Part shown: positions 1 through 9,295 of the stretch, in pieces
Layout: each line of letters starts with the position of its first letter
Numbering within the stretch: position 1 is the first letter of the stretch
Origin: Pollenia angustigena
Lineage: Eukaryota; Arthropoda; Insecta; Diptera; Polleniidae
Assembly (NCBI GenBank): GCA_930367215.1
Contig: OV884059.1
Coordinates: 75,115,393 to 75,179,392, forward strand
Length of the DNA: 64,000 bases
Reading direction: 5' to 3'
Position numbers and translations under genes: made by a program
The notes under the pieces: generated by a model
What the model was told of the DNA's origin: nothing
Database searches by the model: none
Seen by the model: the letters and a program-made list of their open reading frames with translations, nothing else

Positions 1-306
1 ATACATATAATTAAGCCAATTAAACGGAAGATTCTATATTATCATATTATCATATTTTTTTCTTCTCTTTTCAGGTAAGTTTTCTTCACAAGAAAAGGCT
101 TTCCTTAACCTTTACCTGCAACTCTTTCATAATGAACCTTTTTTAACGAGCATTTTAGCGTCGGAGTCTAAAAGCCTAAACCTCTCTAATTTCATAAAGA
201 AAAAACACTAAGAACGTGTGTGAACAGTATTGCAAACGTTTTAAAATGTTTGCCACGCCCATAAAAAACGCCACATATGCTGTAGTGTACGCCGTTTGTT
301 GTCCAA
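1..306. other. AT-rich sequence, nothing recognised
   Basis: No open frame of note, no terminal inverted repeat and no similarity to the other repeats of the window were seen here. Confidence 0.5.
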
Positions 307-735
307 TATTAAAGACTAGTTTTCGCCAAGTGGTCGAAATTCGACCATTATTTTGTATGCAAATATGAAGAAAATATACAAACAGGTATAAATGATTTTA
401 CATATTTAGGCCCTTTTTTCAACTTACCGATAGCTAAAGGTAGGATTTTATCGGCCGCATAAAAAGTGTTCTTTTATTGCACTTTACTTTAACCAACCAG
501 GTAGGATGAACCTTAATTTACTTTATCGCTCCCTTAAGGTCAAAGTTAAGTTTAAAAAATGAAACACTTTTTGTAAGGTCGGTTAAAGTCTACTTTTAGC
601 TATCGGTTAGTTGCAAAAACGGGCCTTAGAGCATTTGTTTTTTTTTTCGTCTTAGTGGACCGATTTTGCGATGGTCCAACCTCCGTTCTATAGGTTATCT
701 TTCACTCAAGTCCGTGAATGTTTAATTTAATTTTG
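307..735 (+). repeat. Dispersed repeat block, copy 1 (interrupted by a MITE)
   Basis: This block aligns by eye with 2633-2720 plus 4017-4135. Shared landmarks are ACTAGT-TTCGCC, AATTCGACCAT, ATATGAAGAAAA, and the right-hand CGTCTTAGTGG followed by a CCAAC stretch. Copy 1 is split by the MITE at 409-625, and copy 2 by a hAT element at 2721-4016, so each copy gives the empty site of the other. A third partial match to the right end lies near 5600-5640. No coding potential is visible. The family is not recognised. Confidence 0.6.
409..625. mobile_element. MITE, 217 bp, TTA target duplication
   Basis: Imperfect terminal inverted repeats run for at least 30 bp. The left end is GGCCCTTTTTTCAACTTACC; the right end read on the minus strand is GGCCCGTTTTTGCAACTAAC. 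CGATAGCTAAA follows on both sides. TTA flanks both ends (406-408 and 626-628). The paralogous block around 4025-4060 lacks the insert and retains one TTT/TTA, which supports the boundaries. A 3-bp TTA duplication is typical of PIF/Harbinger elements, but the class assignment rests on that alone. No ORF. Confidence 0.75.
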
Positions 736-867
736 TACAGGGAAGAATAATTAGTATTGTGGTAATTTTGTTGAACTATTTATGGTTTTCAAACCAATTT
801 TTTTATATTTTTAATTAGGCTTAAGTTCATCAAATTTAATTTTCACTAAATTATTTTTATGAAGAAA

Positions 868-1130
868 GTCTGAGTTCATACGGCTCATGTCTTATTGACA
901 AGATTGCTACTTTATAGGCGAGAGGGACGAGGGGAAAAGAAACGAGTACACAGATGCATGTACTGTCTTTACGTTTTGCTTTTTCATTTGTTGTTTAATT
1001 TTGTTATTGTTTTTAATATTAAAAAAGCATATGTCGTCAACATGACATGAATCATTTTAATGCCAATTCATGTTCAAAGAAGAAAAAGAAAGAATCTTGT
1101 CTATAAGACATGAGCCGTATGAACTCAGAC
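868..1130. mobile_element. MITE, 263 bp, 38-bp terminal inverted repeats
   Basis: Both ends read GTCTGAGTTCATACGGCTC inward, and the inverted repeat continues to 38 bp with a single mismatch (868-905 against 1093-1130). AAA flanks both sides (865-867 and 1131-1133). The uninterrupted sequence ATGAAGAAAGGAATTTT occurs in the second copy of the host repeat near 40225 and again, inverted, near 63225, so the insertion is demonstrated by its empty site. The interior is AT-rich and non-coding. The superfamily is undetermined. Confidence 0.85.
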
Positions 1131-1279
1131 AAAGGAATTTTACAACATGAAAATTAATTAAAATTGTCATTGATAATCATTCATTCTTGACTGACCTGAG
1201 ATTCGAACCCAGCCGGCTGGTTTCCCTGACATGTTTCGATCGCTACCACTCGATCTCCTCAGAGGGATTTGTCGTCTTA

Positions 1280-1420
1280 TGCTGGGTACACACAGTGCAA
1301 ATTACATGCAATCTGCTTCAATGCAACCTCAAAATATCAAAGCGTTTTGATGTTGATGCTATCTGGAATGAATTTAATTCACTAGATTGCGTAAATGCGT
1401 TGCATAGTGTGTACCCAGCA
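1280..1420. mobile_element. MITE, 141 bp, TTA target duplication
   Basis: The ends are TGCTGGGTACACACAGTGCA and, inverted, TGCTGGGTACACACTATGCA. TTA flanks both sides (1277-1279 and 1421-1423). The second copy of the host repeat near 40378 runs straight through the insertion point. The TTA duplication suggests the PIF/Harbinger group. The terminal motif resembles those of the MITEs at 4300, 53177, 54501 and 58328. Confidence 0.85.
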
Positions 1421-1570
1421 TTACACTCGCAGCCATCGACGACTGCTGACGTCAATAGTCAAACATCAATCCTTAAACCAAATTGTATTTTAACCTTTGG
1501 TAGAACGAAATTTGCTCTTTTGAATGATTATCCATTTTTAATTGATTTTACATGTTTTTCCTTTACCTAA

Positions 1571-1839
1571 TAATGGAAGAATTATTAACTAAACATGGCT
1601 TGAACCAAGAAAATATTGCATGATTCTTGTCCAAGCCAAAATTTAATTATTCTCAATATATGTGTGGCTTGGTTTAAGCAAAATGTTTCTTTATTAAAGA
1701 AAATTTTACTAGATACGAACAAAATAAGTTAAAATTAAGAAATTATTTTTAGATTGTGGATTTTCTTGTTTTAAGAAACGAAACTTATTACTTTAGAAAA
1801 TAAACTTTTTATCCGTGTAAGTTCAAAAATATAAAAAAA
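1571..1839. other. AT-rich spacer
   Basis: No gene. A weak inverted pair (GGCTTGAACCAAG near 1597 and TGGCTTGGTTTAAG near 1664) is the only structure noticed. Confidence 0.4.
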
Positions 1840-2412
1840 AATTAAAAAGTGCCTATTGAAAATCAAAAAAGGCACCAAAAAATTTCCTCTTATAGTTTCT
1901 CAATCACTCTGGACTCTGCATGTTGAATTTTCTGTTACTAGGTTCAGTATTAAAAGAAATTAAAGTACCAGTTGCAGAACAAAAAGTACCAAAAAGATAC
2001 GTCCTACAGGTTCTCAATCACTTAGAACCTTTCATTTTTAATTGTATGTTTCTAGATCCAATACTAAAACGGGAATTTAAAAAGTTCCAGTTAAAGAACA
2101 AAAAAGTACCACAATACTCCTACTTAAAGATTCTCATCTTCTTTGTTTCTATGTCAAAATTTAACGAAAATTGAAAAAGTACCAGTTAAATAACGAAGAA
2201 GTGCAAAAAGCTTCCCCTTACAGATTCTTATTCACTGAGGACCATGCATATTAAGCTTTATGTTTCAAAGTCAAATATAAAGAAAATTCAAAAAGTACCA
2301 TTTGAAGAACAAAAAGTGCCAACAATTTTCATCCCATGGGTTCCCATTCACTTAGCGCCCTGCACCTTTAATTTTATGTTTCTAAGTTCAATATCATAGA
2401 AAACTCATTTCC
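1840..2412 (+). repeat. Diverged tandem units of about 95-120 bp (AAAAAGTACC family), array 1
   Basis: About five degenerate units repeat the order: AAAAAGTACCAGTTGAAGAA, then AAAAAGTACC again, a T/C-rich stretch, TTCTCATTCACT, AGAACC-TGCA, TTTAATTTTATGTTTC, and TCAATATTAA-GAAAA. Unit starts fall near 1843, 1960, 2079, 2174 and 2289. The open frames across it, such as 1920-2174, are products of the repeat and not genes. The same units recur at 4136-4870. Confidence 0.65.
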
Positions 2413-2494
2413 CCTTTTTGATACGTTTTTTTCTTCCAAAGTACCAAAAAAAGAACCCCTTAAGCGCTCGTATTTCGAAAAAGTAATAAATTTA

Positions 2495-2632
2495 TGCCCC
2501 GGTAGGCTAGCTGGTAGTGAGTTAGACTATCAGCGCCGGGATTGCGGATTCGATTTCCGCCAGGGACTCTGGCTTCTTTCCTGCAGACAAGCGTAGAGCT
2601 TCGCGGGGTTAGCTTAGGGAATTAAATAAAAT
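2495..2632 (+). repeat. tRNA-derived SINE head or tRNA pseudogene
   Basis: An A-box-like element (TAGGCTAGCTGGTAG, 2503-2517) is followed by a B-box-like GGATTCGATTTCC (2547-2559). GCGGA and TCCGC around the B box form a clean 5-bp T-stem with a 7-base loop, as in a tRNA T-arm. The acceptor stem pairs only partly and no convincing anticodon arm forms, so this is not a functional tRNA. A GC-richer body and an AT-rich tail follow to about 2632. Confidence 0.5.
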
Positions 2633-2720
2633 ATAAACTAGTGTTCGCCTAATGTTCAAAATTCGACCATAAATTTTTTTGCACATATGAAGAAAACATA
2701 GCACATCTAAGTATATACAT

Positions 2721-4016
2721 AAGTGCTGGGATACTATCGATATTTATCGATAGTTCAGATTTCTCTATCGATATATCGATATTACTATCGACTGAATGTT
2801 TGTACTTGTGCAGGAAAACTTTAATTATTTTTTTATAAGGCTACAGTTCGTTTTTTTATCACTTATATTAGAGCGACTCATCAAAAAAGTGCTCGATGTA
2901 CCCTACTAAAAATTTTTTTAAATAGGGCAATATGGGTATCAAATTTTTTCTTTTACCAAGTACGTCATCTTTGTATGTAAATATTTTAGATTTTTGCAAA
3001 TTAGATGCATTTTACACGGTGCTCTGGAATATATATAAATGCAATTTTGTAGTAACTCTAATATGAAAGCGGATTTAGTTTCTAGATCATGTATGGATGA
3101 AAATAGGACTGACGAAAGAAAAAAAAGAAATGATCCACGACTTAATTTTTTTTAATTTGCGAAAAAAATATCCCGCCAAAAAGTCGTGGATCATTTCTTT
3201 TTTTCTTTCTTTAGCCCTATTTTCATCCATACATGATCTAGAAACTAAATCCGCTATCTTATTAGATATACCCAATTTGTATATATTGGTAAGGAAACAG
3301 ATTCTCAAATTAACAAAACATGCAAAAATAGACCCCTTTTCAAAATGGTCCAGCTCACGAGAGGTCAAAACTGGAGCCGAAATATTTAAAATGTCTTCTT
3401 AAAAAAGTCCAAGGTTCATTTTTAGGAGCGTACATCGGCACGAATTTTGATTCCATACAACTTGAGTCGCTTCCATACAACTTGAGACGCACGTTATTTT
3501 AGATGGCAGTTTTTTAAAAACTGATAAGTACCTTTCTGAAGGAACCGAAGTAACAGGGACTACAAGATATTCCATTGCAACTTTAAAAAATTTTTTAAAC
3601 TCAAAAAGGTAATCAATCTAGCGGACTTATCCTCTAATGGTCGTTCATTGTTTTGTCCTATGCTTGCAATTGCATTTTTTTACATCATTACAAAAATATT
3701 TGGCATTTCAGTCCCTATATAAATATGTAAAAATTTCGACTTAAAGGCCTTTAATTAGCAGTAAAAAGCACTGCTAAGCAATCCATACCACTTGCCATTC
3801 TTGTTGTTTGTATTCGTTGCTGTAATTCAGCGCGAATTAATAATAGCAATTAAAAATTTGCGTCAAAAAACTGTGTGTGTATAGCTGCTGTTAGATGTCT
3901 TCATATCTATATTTTAAATAATAAAAATATCGATATTTATATTTTTCCTATCGATTTTTTCGATATTTTAAGACTATCGATAATATCGATAGTCTATCGA
4001 TAGTTTCCCAGCACTA
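2721..4016. mobile_element. Non-autonomous hAT element, copy A, with TATCGATA-rich ends
   Basis: The 1296-bp element starts AAGTGCTGGGATACTATCG and ends with the inverted counterpart ...AGTTTCCCAGCACTA. An exact 8-bp target duplication ATATACAT flanks it (2713-2720 and 4017-4024), diagnostic of hAT transposition. Four perfect TATCGATA octamers lie within 60 bp of the left end (2735, 2745, 2766, 2774) and four near the right end (3928, 3975, 3984, 3995). The interior has no transposase; the ORFs on both strands at 3087-3402 come from a hairpin. A 656-bp copy with the same ends is at 35974-36629. Confidence 0.88.
3069..3254. repeat. Long hairpin inside hAT copy A
   Basis: Arms of roughly 75-80 bp pair almost perfectly. 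GCGGATTTAGTTTCTAGATC at 3069 is answered by its complement ending at 3254. The loop is about 30 bp and AT-rich. It is absent from hAT copy B. A transcript would fold into long double-stranded RNA. The antiparallel ORFs here are mirror images across the palindrome and are not genes. Confidence 0.8.
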
Positions 4017-4135
4017 ATATACATATGAATTTACATGTTTCGAGTATTTATTTTTTCCGTCTTAGTGGATCGATTTGGCGAGGGACCAACTTCCAGTTCA
4101 TATTTTATCTTCTATATGAGTTAATTTAATTTTAT

Positions 4136-4870
4136 AAGTTCAATATAAAAAATATCAATTGAAAAACAAAAAGTATCAAAAAGTCTTCTTTATAGATTGT
4201 CATGCACTCAGAACATTTCATGTTTAATTTTATGTTTCAATGTCTAATATTAACGAAAATTAATCAAATTACCAGATGTAGAACAAAAAAGTACCATAAA
4301 GCTGCTTTCACAATCAAAAAAACATTTTCACTTGGTGTTCATAATAGAGCAACAATTTCTTTTGTAACTAAACACATTTTGCATCAAGAAACCGTTTGCA
4401 AATGTTAGCCACAACAATATTTTGCATTTATTTTTATTTTTGTAAACAATTTGTTAAAATTTTCATTCAAAACTAAATAAAATTATTTTTAACGTCAGAA
4501 ACAATTTCATACAAATTGTTGCTGAAGTTCTAGTTGACTCAACTTTAGTTGCATTTTTAAAAAAATTTTAGTTACATTTTTGTTTTCAAAATGAAAGGAA
4601 AATATATGAAATACTTTGAGAAGAAAAAAGATAGAAGAAAAAACGAAATTGTTTTTTTGATTGTGAACGTAGCTTAAAGCTCCCTCTTATACATTCTTAT
4701 TCACTCAGAACCATGCATGTTTATTTTTTATCTTTGTAGGTCAAATATTAACAAAAATTCAAAAAGTACCAGTTGAAAAACAAAAAGTACCAACACTATT
4801 CACCTTATAGGTTCTCATTCACACAGTAACCTGCACCTATAATATTATGTTTCAGTTCAATATTATAGAA
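4136..4870 (+). repeat. AAAAAGTACC-family tandem units, array 2 (split by a MITE)
   Basis: The units match those at 1840-2412 (GAACAAAAAGTACC, CTTATAGGTTCTCATTCAC, TTTTATGTTTC). The array is interrupted by the MITE at 4300-4674. Rejoining 4299 to 4678 restores a normal unit comparable to the one near 2205-2235. Confidence 0.65.
4300..4674. mobile_element. MITE, 375 bp, TAA target duplication
   Basis: The ends are AGCTGCTTTCACAATCAAAA and, inverted, AGCTACGTTCACAATCAAAA. TAA occurs at 4297-4299 and 4675-4677. The tandem repeat it interrupts provides the empty site. No ORF. It is probably PIF/Harbinger-like by its 3-bp duplication. Confidence 0.8.
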
Positions 4871-4974
4871 AATTTAAAATTTAACACACGAAGCACGGAA
4901 AAATAATGGAAAGAAACTTTATTTCTCGTTTTTTCCTTTTTTAAACTTTTTTCACCGCATAGAGGTTTGGTTGA

Positions 4975-5245
4975 CAAAGTAATAAGATACAAAGAATGCT
5001 GACGAAGGCCGTAGCGAACCAGAAAATGCATTACATTATGCTGGTATCTAATAGTCGTATAAATTTTCTTTACAATTTACTTCATTGCTAGCCAAAGGAT
5101 AGCTAAAGTAAGCCTCGTAACAGAAATATACAAACGAAAATTCTGATAGTGCTTAGAAAATATTCCTGGAAAGTATTGAAGGAATAAGACAATTAAAGTA
5201 TAAAAGCTTTTAAAAATTTTAATTTGACTTAGAATACACATTCGA
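4975..5245 (-). repeat. Dispersed repeat, family shared with 35214-35365 and 39681-40170
   Basis: The segment ACAAAGAATGCTGACGAAGG, then AACCAGAAAATGCATTACAT, is the inverted equivalent of 39895-39975, and GAAGGAATAAGAC with TAAAAGCTTTT matches the arms of that foldback. The orientation is relative to 39681-40170. Confidence 0.55.
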
Positions 5246-5650
5246 ATAATATGAAAAAATGTATATAATAAATGTTACTCACCATGAGAAATAAATTCCC
5301 AGATTCTATTTAGTAATAAATTTATATTATTATTTTTGAATCAGTTACGAATGAGATATAATTTTTTTATGGAGTGGCTGAAAAGTTCCAAAATACAGGT
5401 TTTATCCGACTCCCTAAAAGAGACGAATTTCGAAAAAAAAAGTCGGACACCATATTTTTTTTTTTAATAAACAACGTTGAGTATTAATTATTTTTGTGTA
5501 CCTTTTAGTTTAGGAGTTACGAGGTTAGCGAATTTATACTTTTTTAACATTTTTCAATACCTAAACATTTGAGTTTGTTCAAAATACTGTCTTTGCAGAT
5601 CGACTTGCCGAGAGACCAACATCCGGTCCACTTTTCAACTTGTTAACTTA
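5246..5650. other. AT-rich, no gene
   Basis: Only a partial match to the right end of the block at 307-735 is seen (about 5580-5640, GACCAACATCCGGTCCA). Confidence 0.4.
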
Positions 5651-5653
5651 AAG

Positions 5654-6056
5654 GCCCAACCATAATATTCATAGTCTTGTTTAACCTACTGTCAAAAATT
5701 AACAAAAAGGGTGTGTGTGAAACGGTAGCAAAGTCTACGCTTATGTCAAAATTTATACTAGCCCCCAGGGCTAGTGAAATTTTATTCACCTCAACAGTGT
5801 CAAAAATTTACTTCCATGAGTACTTTGCTACCGTTTCACACACAGCCAAAGTCTCAAATATATTTAAAAAAGCAAAAACAAAATCAAAAACATTTAAGTT
5901 CGTACGGAATGTGCGATCAGTTTCGCACTTTGCTTAAGCAAATGACAGATTCACAGAACTTAACAAAAAGTTTCTTTAAGTTCAATATAGTTTGCCTCAT
6001 ATCATTTACATGTATTCGCACATTTGCTTAAGCCATTATGCACATCATGGTTGGGC
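5654..6056. mobile_element. Hairpin MITE, GCCCAACCAT family, copy 1
   Basis: The ends are GCCCAACCATAA and ATCATGGTTGGGC. TTAA lies just outside both sides (5648-5651 and 6058-6061), possibly as a target duplication. A nested inverted repeat around GTGTGTGAAACGGTAGCAAA (about 5712-5734 and 5822-5843) forms an inner stem. Its right part is homologous, in opposite orientation, to 41235-41370 in copy 2. The overlapping ORFs here lie in the palindrome and are not credible genes. Confidence 0.7.
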
Positions 6057-6060
6057 GTTA

Positions 6061-7120
6061 AGGCTCTGCAATGATGAATCAGTCAGTCGCGAACGTTACA
6101 ATTTTATAGAAATATCGTTACCTTAAACACAAAAGTCCCTTACTAGCCAAAAATTAGAAATCAACTTTTTCACTGAATCGGATGTATTGCAATCTTTCGA
6201 TCAAAATTTTCGATTTAATTATCAAAAAACAAAATGCCCTATCTACAAAAGACGATACGATAAAAACTAGAAGACCTACACACAAAATCAATGTAAAATC
6301 GTCGAAAACAAGGTTGATTTTACTGTTTTTATAGTTACTTCATGTAAATTTAACATGATTTTACAACAACTTGGGAACGATATTTTTCTTTAAAAATAAC
6401 TATAAATAATGTAATTTTAAAATGCAGTAAAGTTAGAGCAAAATGTCATTTATACTGAAATAACAATCCGAATCACGTTGAATGAAAGTTATATCAAGTT
6501 GAAACAACGTGAATTTCATGTAGAATCAAATTGGTTGGAGTGTGATATAACAGTGTGAAGAAGCCTTAGAGAAAACATATGCATTTATTTAAGAATAATT
6601 TAAAACACTAACCCTTGTAACACATGTTTCACTCATTTTGTTATCCCCTTTGCTAACAGAAGCATCTGCAGAATGGCCCGATATGGTTTTCGTCATCATT
6701 TTACTTTGAAAACTCGATGTACTATTAAACTAAATAATTTAAATTAAAAGAATACGGGAATTGTCTTTTCTTTTTATAACACATTATAAGTATGTATGCA
6801 TGTTAATTTAACAAGATAAACTTTTGATTTTAATATAAAACAGGTTTTTATAGATTCAATATTGAACAATGATATTTTAACAGTGAATAATATTAAATAA
6901 ACGTGATTTAAGGTTATTTTAATATTTTTTATTTAAAATTAATATAAAATAATGATAAATTTAAATACTTTATAGGAGTTTACCATGATTCTCAATCAAC
7001 ATTTCGCCATGTTAATTTAACATTGGTATTTTGTTCTGTGTGTAAATAACAGTTTGCATAATGTGCAACATTGTCAATTGTCAAAACCAAATTAAAAAAG
7101 TTTAAGGCATTTTATCACTT
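6061..7120. other. AT-rich; possible TIR element at about 6266-7046
   Basis: ACCTACACACAAAATCAATG near 6270 is matched in inverted orientation by ATTGGTATTTTGTTCTGTGT near 7020-7040, and both are followed inward by TTTAACATG-type motifs. This suggests a non-autonomous DNA element of about 780 bp. No clean target duplication was found and no coding sequence is present. Confidence 0.3.
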
Positions 7121-7123
7121 TAA

Positions 7124-7265
7124 GGGACATTATTATAAAACTTGGCGTTAGCTGTTATCCGACAGTTAACAGACGTTTTTTGACAGATAACACATGACAG
7201 ATAACACATTATTATCTGTCAATTTAATCTTAACTTTAGCTAACTTCAAGTTGTAATAATGGCCC
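7124..7265. mobile_element. MITE, 142 bp, TAA target duplication
   Basis: The ends are GGGACATTATTATAAAACTT and, inverted, GGGCCATTATTACAACTTGA, followed by GTTAGCT on both sides. TAA flanks at 7121-7123 and 7266-7268. Internal repeats GACAGATAACACAT occur twice around 7185-7210. No ORF. Confidence 0.75.
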
Positions 7266-7448
7266 TAAATAGTTTTTGCTTCTCCTGTTAAATTTGCAAA
7301 ATATTAGATAGGACCTTTTGCGTTTTAGGTGACGATAAACATATGTCTACGTATATTTGGATGTACGATGGCGGCTCAGCATTGATTGCTGCTAAAATTT
7401 TAGTGTGACAGTCATTGATAGCAAACATTGTTGTGAATTAAAGAGAAA

Positions 7449-7690
7449 ATGCAAACAAGTGAATTTCGTGTACTCATTAAAAATTATATTGCAAAAATTG
7501 ATGAATTAGGCTATGAACTGCTCCCTAATCCGCAATATTCTCTAGCTTTAGCCCCGAGCCATTCTTTCTTGTTTGTAAACCCGAAGAAATAGATCGGCGA
7601 AAATAGATTTGACTCGAATGATGAAATTATCACACAAACACAAAAATGCCTATCTTGTTTTGGAAATATAGAGCTGAAAACAGACAACGT
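7449..7690 (+). pseudogene. Internally deleted mariner transposase relic
   Basis: Starting at ATG 7449, the frame begins with a mariner-type N-terminus (MQTSEFRVLIKNY). After about 15 residues it passes directly into a C-terminal segment (ELGYELLPNPQYSLALAP, then SHSFLF). The DNA-binding domain and most of the catalytic core between them are missing. In the family this second segment carries the third catalytic Asp within a YSPDLAP-like motif; here the position is Ala, so the protein would be inactive. A TAG follows soon after (near 7590), though recognisable family sequence continues. The gene is dead. The short 5' and 3' flanks were not resolved into TIRs. Confidence 0.75.
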
Positions 7691-7801
7691 TGAAAACCCT
7701 GTGTTTAATTTAAAAAGTTACAGACTAAAAAGAACAATATTTACTAATTTACTTAACCTTCCTCGCTCAACTAAATGTTTTGAAAACTTATTAAGTTGTT
7801 T

Positions 7802-7833
<32 letters not shown>

Positions 7834-9130
7834 TTGTTGAGATAAATTTTCTTAATTCTATTTTGACTCATTTTAAAATATTTCGTAAAAGGGCAGACAG
7901 TTAAATAAAAAAAATTTAAAACGCACATTAATAATAAATTAAAATAAAATCCAAATAAATGTCAACTTATAAATTTTATTAAAATAATAAAATAATAAAA
8001 ACGGCAAATAAAGAACAACATTGCAATAAAAGATGACAAATAACCGAAACAACAATAAAATGAATTAAATAGTGACAGAAACAACCAGCCAGAAGAGAGC
8101 AAAAACTATATAAAATGTTTAACAAACACATTAAATACTACAACAAAAAAAAAAAAAATACAAGTGGACAGACGGACAAACAAATAACATTTACAACTTT
8201 ATTTAAAGGAGAAAGAAATTAAAATGAAAACATTTTTAATGGTCATAAATTAACCCCTAACAGAATTTAGAAAAATGTATTTACTTACTTGGTTAAAATG
8301 AAATAAAAATTAAAGTCGAGCACGCCCCTGAACACTCACTGGGACAAGAAATTAGATACGTTCGCATGTATTTCTAATTTAAAAGATACAAAGACACAAA
8401 AAATATTCCCCAACACACGAACAACCTACCATCTTTCCATCTGTACAAATAATACCGACCCCAACCGAACATTCACTTATTACCCCAAATTAATCAAAAT
8501 TATTAAAAGAGTAAAAGTAACTAAACAACCCAACCACTACACCCTAGATAAATTATTTGTTGCGAATAAATAAATACGGGCAAACATGCAGTAAAAGATG
8601 CGTAACTGTAGATAAATATTAACAAATGGTTAAATCAAATTTCTACCGCACGTTAAGCACACACACACACACACTTTTCGGTGTAGAGAAATAAATTTGT
8701 TGTCGGTGCTTTCCTTTCGGCAGACACTAAAAGTCACATCGTATATGTCATCAGGATATCAAGAAGGATTACGAAAAACCAAAGGAAGTTTCCATTTGTG
8801 ATTTATTGACGTGTATTTTTATTTGTATTATTTGTTTTTTAAAAGTGTTAAAGAACAAACTGGAAAGCATTAACGGGCCTAATACCCGAAAGTGTGTAGG
8901 AAAGTTTAATGCCGTTGCTATTAGAACTACCGCGGTACTGCTTAATTTTGACCTGATAATTGATCCCGCCGTCATGAAGTTCAAAGATACAAATAATTTC
9001 AAAAGATGTGTCTGTCTTCACTGTAGCTTAGAAATTAATTCCATTGGCTTAACTTCTAATTTTTGCTATCACCAATTTCCAAAATGCTAATGCCATTAAA
9101 TATTAAAGATACTGGATATTCATAAATTAT
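7691..9130. other. AT-rich, simple repeats, no supported gene
   Basis: A run of 30 T lies at 7803-7832, an (AC)n run near 8658-8673, and A-rich tracts near 8140. Short frames at 8769-9090 on both strands have no recognisable domain and are treated as noise. Confidence 0.4.
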
Positions 9131-9135
9131 CACTA

Positions 9136-9265
9136 ACAGACCTGTCGCAGAAATCAATTCCGATCGAAAGTGGAAGTGATTTCGTATCTAATCACTTCCA
9201 CTTTCGATTTCGTATCTAATCATCGAATTGATTTCGATCGGAAATGATTTCTGTGACAGGCCTGT
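9136..9265. mobile_element. MITE, 130 bp, CAGACCTGTC ends
   Basis: ACAGACCTGTCGCAGAAATC at the left pairs with an inverted ACAGGCCTGTCACAGAAATC at the right. An inner palindrome of GAAAGTGGAAGTGATT units lies between them. No unequivocal target duplication was found. Confidence 0.65.
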
Positions 9266-9295
9266 AAGTGTTAACTTTTTTAAGTACCTATTTAA

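Larger units (their letters stand above)
748..1566 (-). repeat. tRNA-related SINE-like repeat, copy 1, split by two MITEs
   Basis: Read on the minus strand, this copy has a pol III-type head. An A-box-like GAGTGGTAGCG lies near 1240-1252 and a B-box GGGTTCGAATC at 1200-1210, about 40 bp apart. The body (AATTAGTATTGTGG, GGCTTAAGTTCATC, ATGAAGAAAGGAATTTTACA) recurs at 40176-40520, and its tail recurs at 63205-63345. Two MITEs (868-1130 and 1280-1420) sit in this copy and are missing from the others. It could be a SINE or a composite repeat with a tRNA-like module. No protein is encoded. Confidence 0.55.
2633..4135 (+). repeat. Dispersed repeat block, copy 2 (split by a hAT element)
   Basis: The outer parts, 2633-2720 and 4017-4135, match the block at 307-735. 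The 1296-bp hAT element at 2721-4016 lies between them. Confidence 0.6.

Noticed and set aside
1187..1570. 127-codon frame
   Set aside because: It crosses the SINE-like repeat and a MITE; the paralogous copy at 40.3 kb does not preserve the frame.
1920..2174. 84-codon frame
   Set aside because: It lies within the diverged tandem AAAAAGTACC array and follows its units.
2495..2570. Possible functional tRNA gene
   Set aside because: Good A box, B box and T-arm, but the acceptor stem mispairs and no convincing anticodon arm forms.
3087..3402. Overlapping ~100-codon frames on both strands
   Set aside because: They are mirror translations of the 186-bp palindrome inside a hAT element; no domain.
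8658..8673. CRISPR-like or structured repeat array
   Set aside because: It is a plain (AC)n microsatellite; no spacer-repeat arrangement exists anywhere in the window.
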